From NCBI RefSeq assembly GCF_040436345.1, contig NC_133236.1:18493466-18557465 (forward strand): a DNA stretch of 64,000 bases. The letters are read 5' to 3'. A program made the translations under genes and the position numbers. The notes beneath the pieces were generated by a model. It was not told where the DNA came from, made no database searches, and saw only the letters and a program-made list of their open reading frames with translations. Of the stretch, positions 43,245-54,540 are shown one piece after another (the stretch's first letter is position 1; each line of letters starts with the position of its first letter). Origin of the DNA: Pagrus major. Its lineage: Eukaryota > Chordata > Actinopteri > Spariformes > Sparidae.

Positions 43245-45949
43245 GACTTTGTCTTTTCTGTCAGAGAAGAAGACAGACTGATTGCCAGTTCAATCTGTCT
43301 TTTCCTGTCTCTTCTACTCCCTTGTCCTCTTCTTCTGTCAATACTTGCCTGTCTCTCTTTTCTCCTGATGGGGTTTCCTCACTTTCTGCTTCCCCCTTTC
43401 CTGTTCTCTCACTTTCTCCCTCTGCCGTCCCTTGCTCACTTTTTCTGTCAGTATGTCTGTCTCCCTCAGAGGGAGACTCAGCCCAGAGGCACACAGGACC
43501 GACTGGCGGCTAACTCTGGCAGTCTTCTTGTTTATGGAAGCGGAAAACTACACTGTCACATTTCCTGCTTTTCTGCTTGAAATTAGCAACAGGAGTGGCT
43601 TATCTATCCAGGACAGAGATCCTGGTGGTGGGGAGACGGGGTGTTGCTATAATCACTTCCTCCTTCATCATTTCCTTCAGGTTGATTAATGTGAAACAGT
43701 GTCACCCCCAGCACTGTGAGACTTCTGTTTTTACCATAGGAAAGTCCACCACACTCACCAATAGTTTTGTTCCTTTCCGAGACGATTAATATTTCAATCT
43801 CTCATATTTTACCCTTCCACCACAGATACCACAGATGACAGATTTGTCATAAGTTGCACCAGCAGTTACAGACTTGGGTCTGAAATGTGTGTTGAAGGCA
43901 AAACCACAGCAGGAATTGATGGTAGCAATGCTGTAAGTGTTTTTAATTTGCAGTTGTAATGTTGCAAAAGAAATTATTCCACTCTGGTGCATTTTAAAAT
44001 GGATTGTGAGTCTTTGTTAGTAAGCTCAGTCTTTCCACAGTGTCTGCCAGGTCAACGTAGCGTGCATTGGTCGTCTGGTCCTTTCTCAGTTTGGAGAGAT
44101 CCAGTAAAAACACTGTAGTTTGATAAGCAGCACAGCTAATCTTTCAATGCACAAACTTTTCATGTTTTGCCCATGAAAAATCAGGACACAGTGAATAAGA
44201 AATTAAGCTCTTCATGTTACTCATTCTTGATCCCACACTCAGCATTGTTTTTAATCTAGCCCCAGCCAAATCTGCAAGGTCATCAATACAGTCAAAAGGA
44301 AGGATACGGGTAGTCATATTGGTATGCGTTTAATGTGGACCAGCCCATTTGCTCCATCAGTTTTGGATTATACATCTACTACCAGAGTGAAACCTTAAAT
44401 CCAACCTCAGCATTAATCAAGTAAACCTATTAATCCTGTCAAGTAAGATGAAAAAGTATAAGATTTTCAGACACAATCTTTGAGTGTATTATACTAAGAA
44501 GTAGACAACCTTCAGCCATCCTGGCAAAGAGAGAGAGGGAGAGAGAGAGAGAGAGAAAATAGCCCAAACAAAGATTGAACTTCCTTTAATTGTTGTCTCT
44601 GCTCTAAAACCTGTTCAGAATCAACAACAAACACTCGTAACACTTTATAGGCCATAGTGTGTGAGGCTATTGTGTTCTTAAATAGAGTGATTGGAGTGTA
44701 ATTCTAGGCCATTCTGCTTATAGGTGGAGGAGACATTCTTTGAGATTTATGGCTTAAGTTCATGGCTTTGTCAAAATGTCATTGGGCACAGTGTTGGGAA
44801 ACTACAGTGTGCAGACCTTAAATGCCTCCTCCAAGAAAGTATTAAGGCACATAAAAATGATTTTATTTGTGTCTGACATGGTTTTTGCAGAAAAAAGTTT
44901 AATTATCACAATTGAATCCTTAAAATGGCACCTACTCGTTTTTGCTGAAAATTCCAGAATATGTAAATATATAAATATCTTTTCACAAGTTTAACTGTTG
45001 GACATAAGATGCCTCCTGCTTTGCTGTTAAGTTCATTCTCAGTGCATGAGCACTGGAGGCTTCCACATCACACTTGTCTATGCTGAATATTGGACCAGAA
45101 TTGGCTTCCAAACTATTTGTGATGGAACACATCATGCTTGCAGGAGGCCTCTTACAATCGGATTTTCAATGAGGACAGAGAAAATGTACATGTGTTTTTC
45201 TATTCCCTCCTTGACCAGTAGATGGAGTAAGACTCCAGCATAACTTCACACCACATGTCATCATGTCTCTGAGAGCAAGTCCACTTCCAACCTGTCCATT
45301 AAAACATGCAGACTAGCCTGTTTCACATAGTCAAAATAAAAATACAAAACCCAACCAACTGCAACCTTTGTTTTTCTACAGAAATATGTTGGCGCTAAGG
45401 TCAAATCTCATATTTAACATGCAAACTGCTCTTCTTAATTATCAATGCAGTGAGGTTGCAGAGCTACACATACGGATCATTATAGTGCATACATACACAA
45501 CATCATCCTCCGCATATTTTTAGCAGAAAACTCATCTCACGGTTTTGATCAATGAGGAATGGTCTGCCATGATACAAAGCAGTGATCCCATGTATAGTTT
45601 TGCTAGATTTGCAGAAACTTGTTCACCCCTAGAAGACAATGGAAAGGGGTTGTAAGTTAAATCCATGTCTTTTAGATGTCTTATAACCTTGATATGCATT
45701 GGGCTACAAATATCAGTAGAACTTATTTAACATAATTTGTAACTAAACATTTTTTAGCTCCATTCATTTAAAAAAAAGAAAGAGTCAGCCCTGTTCAAAT
45801 GGCTTTTTGAACAGATAATTTTGCAGTACATTAAATAGAGTTGCAGAACAGCATTTCTCTCTTTGGCATTATGTTGATTTTGACATGCAGGTGGACAACA
45901 AACTTTCTAATGAGATTTTAGAAAACTGCTGACTGTGTATGAAAGAGAT
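43245..45949. other. Intergenic between myct1 and syne1 (proximal part)
   Basis: Includes CT-rich sequence (43300-43460) and a (GA)n run (44526-44557). No gene is recognised; open frames here are low-complexity. Confidence 0.4.
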
Positions 45950-46260
45950 TACCACACTGGCGGTCTCGCTCCCAGCTCTCTGCCTGTGCAGTGATTAGAT
46001 AAGAAAACGAATCTTAACGGGGAAGGGGTTGGCTACTATAGGAAGATTTCCTATTGACCCCCGTGCTTTGTCTCTGCTCTCTGCTCCCCTCTGCTGCAGC
46101 ACTCTCTGTTCTCTCTTTTGCTGAATCTGTTTGGACCTGAGGGGCTCTGGACGGTAGAGGTCACCCCAAGCTGAGCTGCATAAAAATGTTGGAATCAGCA
46201 GTCCTTCCCTGCTGCAGAGGAGCCAGCCAATCCAACTGAATCCTACAACGTATCACACTG
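45950..46260 (+). promoter_or_regulatory. Candidate promoter or enhancer upstream of syne1
   Basis: A compact block with GATA (gattagataag), ETS-like (aggaagatttcc), E-box (gagctgcat) and TATA-like (gcataaaaatg at 46179) motifs. It is followed by sequence that could be a non-coding exon (ending cactggcaag near 46264). The motif density stands out from its surroundings. This is inference only. Confidence 0.25.
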
Positions 46261-47716
46261 GCAAGTCAAACAGCGCATTCTGACAATGTATGATTTATTC
46301 ATGTACATTTATTCAGAGGAAGTACTGATTTAGTTGATACTGAGTGTGTTTAGGTTAAACTGCCAAGGTAGTTGATTGGCCCCTGACTTTGCTATTACAA
46401 TTGCTATTGATCAGGCATGTAATTGTGGTGGATTATATTCATTTTTACCCATATGCAACATATATATTTTTTGACAATAGGGAGAAACTTGGGTAAAGAA
46501 TTTATTTGCTGTTAAAACACAGTTGCCTGCTTTTGGGAATGAGAGTGTGTCATGTTTAACAACTCATAAAATCTAAATAATCACCTCTCCCACCACATCA
46601 TTTTGGTGAAAAGTGTTTTTTCCCCCAGTAAACATCATGTTTACTCAGTCACTGTAGTCAAAACGGTTCACAGCAGAGCTTCAAAACAGAGCCTAGACAA
46701 TACAGAGATGTAGAAATCTGGATTCCCAAATAGATTGTTGAGAGCTGTTCTGTTGTCTTGTTGATTCACACCCACAAAACCACCCTCATTCACTCGCTCC
46801 CAATGCCACAAGCTTATTAACATAAAGCCATTCCATAAATTAATCTCTGAAGCAGATTGCACACCACTGTCATCACAACAGATTGATACAACAAGCACTG
46901 CATCTGCAAATTTAAACAAAAAATGAAAAAAAATTATCGGCTCTGCGATAAATTCATCATTTCTCAGCTCTTTAAATCTTTTGTGCCCTCTCTTCTATCT
47001 CTCACTTTATTGAATGAGGCTTCGGCCAGAGCACTGTAGCTCCCCTTTCAGCTCTTCTAAGAGCTCTCCTGAGATGATGATGAAAGGACTTGTCTAATGG
47101 GATTACACATCGCGATAAGTGCTCAGAGCCTAGTGGTTCATCGCACCTCCCTCCTGCATTTCAAAGAGTGGCATTGATCCGCTGTGCAGTCACATATCTT
47201 GGACATAGAGTTTTGGAGAGATGTTTTATTGGCAGGGGAGTGATTGTTTACTCACCTTCCTGATTGTCTTCTTAGCCTCAAAATTAGCTTTTGCCTTCAT
47301 GTTTTATTTTAAAGGAAAAAGCATTGTAAGTAAATCTCAAAATTTTGCATTATTTTTGTAGAGAAGTTGTCTGGTTTTTGATTTGTGAATTGGAATGACT
47401 CCCCCTTTGACACAAGCAGCAGTAGGGCAGACTGAAATGATGATGTCATGAGATAAATCGTGGGACTGCTCAATAAGCAGTGAATAATGGAGCAACCGAT
47501 GAAAGAAAAGGTAAAAAGTGCATCTCAGAGGTGCCCAGTAAGCATTTACATTAATCCATCCAGATATAAGGATGCTTGCGTTTTTTACATTCGCACAGGT
47601 AAAAAGAAACGTGCTGTTGCCATCATAGGCAAGGTTTGCTGCAGCTAATTCTGTTCTCTCCTCTTTCATCGTGTCCCTCTGTCCCTTTCTCACTTGCTGA
47701 AACACTCACAAACATA
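46261..47716. other. Intergenic upstream of syne1
   Basis: No gene, RNA or clear repeat is recognised. Confidence 0.4.
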
Positions 47717-47758
47717 ACACACACACACGCACACGCACACACACACGCACACACACAC

Positions 47759-47798
<40 letters not shown>
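47717..47798. repeat. (CA)n microsatellite, imperfect
   Basis: CA repeats interrupted by cgca steps. An apparent Val/Cys-rich frame over it is an artefact. Confidence 0.95.
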
Positions 47799-47801
<3 letters not shown>

Positions 47802-48258
47802 CACACATCTCTTAACATTGGAACCAGGAGGCATGAGAAGATAACCTGGCACGCTATTGGTCCTGACGTCTCAATGAGAAGGAAGAACCATCCCTTTTGA
47901 TTGGACAGCAGGTGGCAGTGCATGCAGACCAGGAAGCTGTCCTGTCTGCAGAAGTAAAAGGCTCAGGCGAGGCGAGCATACACATACACTATACACATAC
48001 AGTATGCACTTACATCATCATTATCAGGGGAGGAGCTTCACAGGAGTGTGAGGATTGCAGACTGCCACTGCAACAGGGATGACTTGGAAAGAGAGACACA
48101 GCAATATGGACACGCTTCAGTCCTAACAGCCTGCAGTCAGGATAAAACACAAATCTACCGCAGCCCAGTCTGAGTCCTGATCAAAGCATGAGAGCCTTGG
48201 CAGGGTAAGGTGACGTGCAGGAGTTGGGACGTGACTTTGGTGACCTCAAGACAGCAGC

Positions 48259-48325
48259 ATGGCATCACCCAGGCACTATGGACACTCTGTTCGGGATATC
48301 ACCAATGTGATGCAGAAGCTGCAAG
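48259..48325 (+). CDS. syne1: Nesprin-1, canonical first coding exon
   Basis: ATG at 48259 encodes MASPRHYGHSVRDITNVMQK then LQ, and ends in a phase-1 donor (caag|gtaggc). This matches the N-terminus of vertebrate SYNE1 (RDIxNVMQxLQ). It joins in frame to the exon at 63499, the split Asp codon giving LQ-DEQE. Nesprin-1 is a giant spectrin-repeat KASH protein of the outer nuclear membrane that links nuclei to actin through its N-terminal calponin-homology pair. The remaining exons lie beyond the window. Upstream sequence (48090-48258) is a likely 5' UTR. Confidence 0.93.
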
Positions 48326-51300
48326 GTAGGCACAAAATGCTTACTCACTCACACTGCTCCACCTTGGTTTGCAGCGTTTTTAGAGGTGACCTAGTGCTCG
48401 GCATGACACAGCAAAACAGTATGAGCTTACTGTGACTGTAAAAATGTTTTACAGTACATGCATCTTGTCCTTTCTGCTCATGACCCTGTAAGTCTTATCT
48501 GTGGTGTGTAGGAATTCAAGTTATTGCTTACAAATGTGTGGTACGAGAAGGACATAACTGAATGGTACGTGCAATCTCACAGTATGCAGTGCTCAAGTAC
48601 ATTGTGCATTTTTTAGGCTACAATCAGTTATGTTTTGTCTGACATTCAGTTGCTATCAGTGCTTTAGTTCGCTTTACTTTCTGTGGAGTTTAGTTAGTTA
48701 ACCCTAACCCTAACCCTCATGATTGTGAACAGGGATGGAGATGCATGCGGCTGTTAGTCTGTGCATAAAGCTGTGCAGTACGGCAGATTTAATGACTTAA
48801 AATGAAGGCTTTTTTCTGTTTTCGTGGGGAAAGAAACCACGAGAGTAAATGAGATTAAGTGAGCCGATGTGTGAGAGATTGTATTATGGCATTGTTCTTG
48901 TTTGTATTTACTGTCTGTGTTAATGTGTGCACATGCTTGCTGCACGTTTGCAGTGTGGGTGAGTGTGCTTACATGTGCACAGATATAGTAGAGTGCATAT
49001 GTGCGTAGCTGTGTCCATATGAGTTTCTTCATGTGGATAGAGAGGGAAGCAGACAATAGCAAAGCTAATCCCCAGAGAAGCTGACATGATGAAGTCTGTT
49101 CCTCGCTCTTAACCCTGCTGTAGTAACAGGACTTTCTTATTGTAGACAGCTATATCTGTTCATTTAATATTAAACTGTCATGAATTACAGCCTTTATGTA
49201 AATTCTTTTTAACCTTTGGCACATTAAAACGAGTGTTCCTCGCTTCCTTATCTTATCTCAGCTCTCCTCTAACTTTTCTTTCATTTGCATACTGTATTTG
49301 CAGCAGATATCAGCTTTTATTCAGTCTTTCCCCTTCCTAGAAGTCAAATAATGCGGGTGTATCTTTTTTGTACTATAGCTACTTCACAAGCCTCCACTGT
49401 AAAAACATGTCTCTGTCACACATCTTACCGTCAGTAAGACAGGATCAAAATGATGACACTCGCAAAGTAGCAGGAAAAGTCAGGTGACACCAGAGCTGAG
49501 ATCCAATATGGCAGCTCCCTATGTGGCTTCTGAGGTGGCACTTTCTGTGAAAGCTGAGAACAGCATCACCAGCCACGTGGCTCCTCTGCATCACTGTGTG
49601 CAGGTGTGGGTGCACACTTTGAATCTCGATTGTGCTCCGTTTGATCTAATTTTAGACGCTCCCCCTTAAGCTGTCTCTCTGGCGCTGCAAGGACAGATTG
49701 CTGTATCAATACATATTCAGTGAGAATTATACAATTTATCAAATTTAATTGGTGTCAAAATGTTCTATTATTAATGTAGGATGATACAATTCACTACTTA
49801 AAAATTAAAAGAGACATTGCTGTTTTGGGAAACTGCATAATTATCTACACTAAAAATGCTGGTGTTTCCAGATATGTTTGCAAACCAACAAGGTATATCT
49901 GCAGACATAAGGGAGTCCACAGCTTGTAGCTACATTCAGGTGTCTCATTTAACACTACAAGCATGAGCTGTAAATAATGCAGTTTTGTCCCAAGTGTGGC
50001 TTGTTCCAAAAATACTCCTCTGAATGGGTCCTGTGGTTGGGGGTGTGTCTGCATCGGCTGGTGAAATCCTTTATCTAATTACGCCAAACAGTGCGTTTAG
50101 CAACAGTTGCTTTATTGTTGATGTCTCTTGGCATGTAAACATTTTAGATAAGGCTGGTCTTGTTGCCGTGGTTATCCTCACAGAGGGATGGACTGAGGGT
50201 TTGTGGGAAAAATACTCCCTGAATATTGCCACATTTCTCCTAACCACAGAGACAATGGACAATGTTAATGGCTACTGAATTACACAGGGTGTCTTGTACT
50301 TGTAGCCTGGAGTAGAGATATGTTTTATATCTGTGTTTGAATAGATTTGCTTGGACATCGGCTGAGTACGACTTACTCTTTATGCCATATATGTTCTCCT
50401 CTGAGTGCATGATCACATTAGCTTATTTACGGGGGGACGTGGAATCTAATTTGACATGACATTTTATTTGATGTGTTCTGGTTGCCATCCATCTCCTGGG
50501 AGACGAGAGCTGAACCTGTGATGATATCATCAAGACGTTCCGTAAGAATCAAAGAGGAACACTTGCGTTTTCATTAGTCTGAACATAAAACGGCTCATAG
50601 GATAAGTGGAACACAACGTAAACATGTGTTTTCTTGTGTTTGTTATCATGCATTAGGGTAGTCACAAGCTTGCTCCCAAATGACAGCTGTAAATGAAATC
50701 AGTGCTCAGGGAAGCTTGCTTCTCATTTCTCAGGGTTGAAGCAGTGATTTCTCTCCAGTGGAATAATTGTTCAGAAATTTGTTATGCTGATGTGTTATGT
50801 TCACATGTTTTTTGAGGAAGACTTGATTGCAATCTAATTTCTTACCTCATGAGAGTTAAATATAGGTGATCTAATACCATTTGTATGTCTTTTAAAGCCT
50901 GATTAGATTAACATATTTTACTCCTTCTCTCAAGCGAGGACATTGTTCTGAAATTAGCAACGTTCCACGAATCACCAGATACCATGAAAAGAACTATACT
51001 CCCTTCAGGCTCAATTTGGAAGCTGTTAGTAACCATTCAGTGCAACATCAAAACAATCAAAAACTTTTGCCCCAGTTCTGGGTCTGTGTTTTTCTCCTTT
51101 CAACCACCTCTTTTGGTGTACCTCTCTGTCGCAGTGAAAAAACAGCAATTAGTGACACCATATGGCAGAGAACGGCGAGGCCGCTTTGAACACCTCCCAG
51201 CCTGAACTCCTCCATATGCTGTGGAATTCACCCGTTTGTTGTTTCTCATTAATGAGAAAAGCGATGCACTGTTTTTCCTATTTCAATATCTCACCTGTTT

Positions 51301-52998
51301 TTGCCATCATGGGCGGAAGAGGCGTACATCCTCGCCTACACCTCTGGGTTTTACCGTCTGCTAGCCTATCAAGCGGAGAAGTTTTCTAAGTCTCATTGTG
51401 TTGGGACCACCTGCTTGAGATTTCTGTGTGTAGGCTGCATGTAATCCTGTCCTAGCAACTTGCTTGTGATCAGATAATACTGAAGGAGATTGCAGCAGAC
51501 TGAGTCTCAGTCAGTTCAGGTCTTTGCAGATGTGTTCTGCAAAGCATAGTGACTACATTTAGAAATGCTAAGGAGGATGCTGAGCAGGAAGAAAGGTAGA
51601 GCAGAGGGTAAAGGGAAAGGACAACAGAGATCAGCACATCTGGAAGACATGAACGCACACTGAGAGTAGTGGATGGATGAAATAGGGATGAGAGAGGCAG
51701 AGGGAAAAGCAAGAAAATGAGACTGGACAAGCAGGGGGGAGAGAGAGAAAGCAAGCCCACACACCAGTTTTTAAGCTCCTGATTGCTAGCGGGACTGGCA
51801 CAGATCCTCAGGTTGGCACAGCGCCAGGGTGACATCCTGTTGCCAGGGGCGACATTATGGTTCGGCCGCAGCCAAGGAAGGCCCAAGCAGACGGTCACCT
51901 TGAGCCATGCCAGCCTCCTGTTTAGTTCTGACACCACCATTTATCGTCTGCGGCTCCGGATACCACGGCTTCACACACACATGTGCCCACACTCACAGTC
52001 AGACACCGAAACAAACACTTGGTGTTAAAAATAGCTGTGATACATCTTTTTTTTTTCTGCCCCTATCATACCACTGGGAGTCAGCAGTTTAGCTGAGTGG
52101 TTAGACAGACACAGAACAAGTCTTCAAGGCCGCCAGACCATTAACATGAAGCCATAACTCTGTTGTAGCCTCAGAACTGTGGCGGTAGGGCCAGTGTGGG
52201 ATAAAGCCTCAGCATGAGCTATTATTTATTCTGCTGCCTCTTCTCCTTGTCTTTCCAGATTGTGTTTATGACTGGTTGCCACGGCGGCAGTCGCATGACA
52301 GCCAGCACAGGATTTTTTCGCCCTGTGGGCTTATTGGCCATGTCTGGTTCAGCTTCTGCTTCTGTAACAGAACATTATGTTTGATAAAATGATGATGTGT
52401 GTGTGTGTGTGTCACTGTGTGTGTCTGTATGCTAAGAGGTTATTTGTGTTTAGTCCACGCTAGTTTCTCAGTGACAGCATCTATTGCAGATCAGATTATA
52501 TTCTCTTTTAACCTGACAGTCATTGAGGGGTTGAGTGACATATCACAAGATTAGGTCACTGGGGTTCCCACCCATACAATATGGAGGGTGGACCAGCCTT
52601 CATTAACTCTAAACCCTCTTTTAAAGGTCACAGCTTCATGAAGGTCAGAGTGTATTAGTTCAGTGGAGCAAAATATTAAACATAAGCATCTAAAATTGGT
52701 GAATCTCTCTCTCGGTTGCCGATACAAGCCTGTAGACGATTTTGTTGTTGTTTAGTGCTGCTGGACTGTGGATTTCTTTGTGAAGGACTCAGGTTGGGTT
52801 TTCTGCAACAGTACAAAGGACATGACTTAAAGCACGTTCTGGAGTGCCTCGTCTCAGCATCTCTCTCTGCTCCGCCAGCAGAAGTTCCACAGAGCCCATT
52901 TGATAAATTGAAACCAAGGGGGAAGAAATTGACAAAAAGTCTGGTTGTATTGACAAAAGAAATATTACCCCCTGTTGGTATTTCTGTGTTAGCATTCC
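48326..52998 (+). other. syne1 intron 1, first part
   Basis: No embedded gene is recognised. It contains a telomere-like repeat at 48698, short GT runs (52397-52412), and otherwise unique-looking sequence. A minus-strand frame at 51470-51940 is low-complexity and not a gene. Confidence 0.5.
48698..48717 (+). repeat. Short interstitial telomere-like repeat
   Basis: ttaaccctaaccctaaccct holds three full CCCTAA units, the vertebrate telomeric motif, far from any expected telomere. Confidence 0.85.
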
Positions 52999-53427
52999 GG
53001 TGTAGTGCCGAGAAGAGACTGCTTGCCGAAAAACGACTGCCCCCGACGGGAACGCGCATCAGTTCAGAGGAAGTGGGCGTAGGTCTACTACGGGTCAGCT
53101 GGCAGACGCAGCACCGAGAGAAATGTTTTTTTTACTGCGCAGTCCTGTAGCCCAAGTGAAGAGGCTACGGAAAAAGAACGGCGCAGATAAAAAAAGTAAC
53201 CTGATGTTTCCATAATGTAGGATAGTTGTCAACAATTGATGAGGGTAGATGCTTTACCTTGCCACTTTTATTGTTGTTGTTGTTGTTATCGTTGTTGCAA
53301 TGTGATTTTACACCGCTTTGATCTATAAATAAAGTTACAATTCAATATTCCTGTTTCAGTGATTTTATAACGAGGATTAGGAAATCAATGCAGAAAAGAA
53401 TGCAGTGTTTCCACGTCACATTAGATA
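52999..53427 (+). repeat. Left arm of the foldback element
   Basis: Inverted copy of 54105-54540, including ctgcccccgacgggaacgcg and aagtgaagaggctacgg. Confidence 0.85.
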
Positions 53428-53464
53428 GCAATCATATAACACATACTGAGAAATTAGTAAGTGC

Positions 53465-53600
53465 TATCAGAGGTGGGTAATAACGATTTACATTTACTTC
53501 ATTACATTTACTTAAGTAACTTTTTGGATAACTTGTACTTTTAAGAGCATAATTATGAATACAATAATGCAGTATATATAGAACTGTAGGCTAACTGTAA
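53465..53600. repeat. MITE-like fish repeat inside the foldback element
   Basis: gaggtgggtaataacga, cattacatttacttaagtaa and actttttggataacttgtac match a common fish non-autonomous repeat, related to those at 13300 and 25550. It appears nested in the foldback interior. Confidence 0.5.
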
Positions 53601-53684
53601 CGGATTGCCTTTACATTCTGCATAACATTCTCTGTGTTTGCCAGGTGCATGTACAGTGAATTTGGTCAATATCACTGTGTCACT

Positions 53685-54105
53685 GTGCAGTCACTTTTCG
53701 GCAGGGCCTGCCGAAAAGTGACTGCACCCTGTAACTCTGGATTGGGAGGGGTTACATTCTCTGTCTTTTTAGCATTAATAGTAGAGGAAACCAGATGCAT
53801 GTACAGTGAATTTGGTCAATATCACTCACTCCTTGCCGAAAAGTACCCTGTAAAGTACCCTGCACCCTGTAATGAGTTACAGGTTGCAGTCACTTTTTGG
53901 CAGGCCCTGCCGAAAAGTGACTGCACCCTGTAACTCTGGATTGCAAGGAGTGATATTGACCAAATTCACTGTACATGCACCTGGTTTCCTCTACTATTAA
54001 TGCTGAAAAGACAGAGAATGTAACCCCTCCCAATCCAGAGTTACAGGGTGCAGTCACTTTTCGGCAGGGCCTGCCGAAAAGTGACTGCACCCTGTAACTC
54101 TGGAT
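53685..54105. repeat. Cluster of gccgaaaagtgactgc palindromes
   Basis: There are three palindromic junctions of cagtcacttttcggcagg facing its reverse complement, at 53685-53727, about 53895-53932 and 54033-54105. They are separated by copies, in both orientations, of the gcatgtacagtgaatttgg segment (53646, 53795, inverted at about 53960). The last palindrome is perfect over 73 bp with a 1-bp centre. The pattern suggests repeated head-to-head insertion or rearrangement of a short inverted-repeat element. Confidence 0.7.
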
Positions 54106-54540
54106 ATCTAATGTGACGTTTAAACACTCCTGCATTCTTTTCTGCATTGATTTCCTAATCCTCGTTATAAAATTACTGAAACAGAGATATTGAATTATGA
54201 CTTTATTTATAGATCAAAGCGGTGTAAAATCACATTGCAACAACGATAACAACAACAACAACAACAATAAAAGTGGCAAGGTAAAGCATCTACCCTCATC
54301 AATTGTTGACAACTAGCCTACATTATGGAAACATCAGGTTACTTTTTTTTATCTGCGCCGTTCTTTTTCCGTAGCCTCTTCACTTGGGCTACAGGACTGC
54401 ACAGTAAAAAAAACATTTCTCTCGGTGCTGCGTCTGCCAGCTGACCCGTAGTAGACCTACGCCCACTTCCTCTGAACTGATGCGCGTTCCCGTCGGGGGC
54501 AGTCGTTTTTCGGCAAGCAGTCTCTTCTTGGCACTACACC
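54105..54540 (-). repeat. Right arm of the foldback element
   Basis: Reverse complement of 52999-53427 with scattered substitutions and small indels. Confidence 0.85.

Larger units (their letters stand above)
52999..54540. mobile_element. Foldback-type element with 430-bp inverted arms
   Basis: The left arm 52999-53427 and right arm 54105-54540 are reverse complements with few differences. The arm ends read ggtgtagtgcc and contain cttgccgaaaaacgactgcc. Each arm carries the (TTG)n run and atctataaataaag. The 677-bp interior holds other nested repeats. No transposase is present, so it would be a non-autonomous DNA element. The family is unknown. It lies in syne1 intron 1. Confidence 0.75.

Noticed and set aside
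43261-43494. Glu/Lys-rich minus-strand frame and Ser-rich plus-strand frames
   Set aside because: Products of CT-rich low-complexity sequence upstream of myct1.
51470-51940. 156-residue minus-strand frame in syne1 intron 1
   Set aside because: Composition-driven Leu/Ser-rich frame with no motif or splice context.
53634-54147. Protein-like frames with repeated blocks (QSLFGRACRKVTAPCNS)
   Set aside because: They are translations of palindromic repeats in the foldback core.
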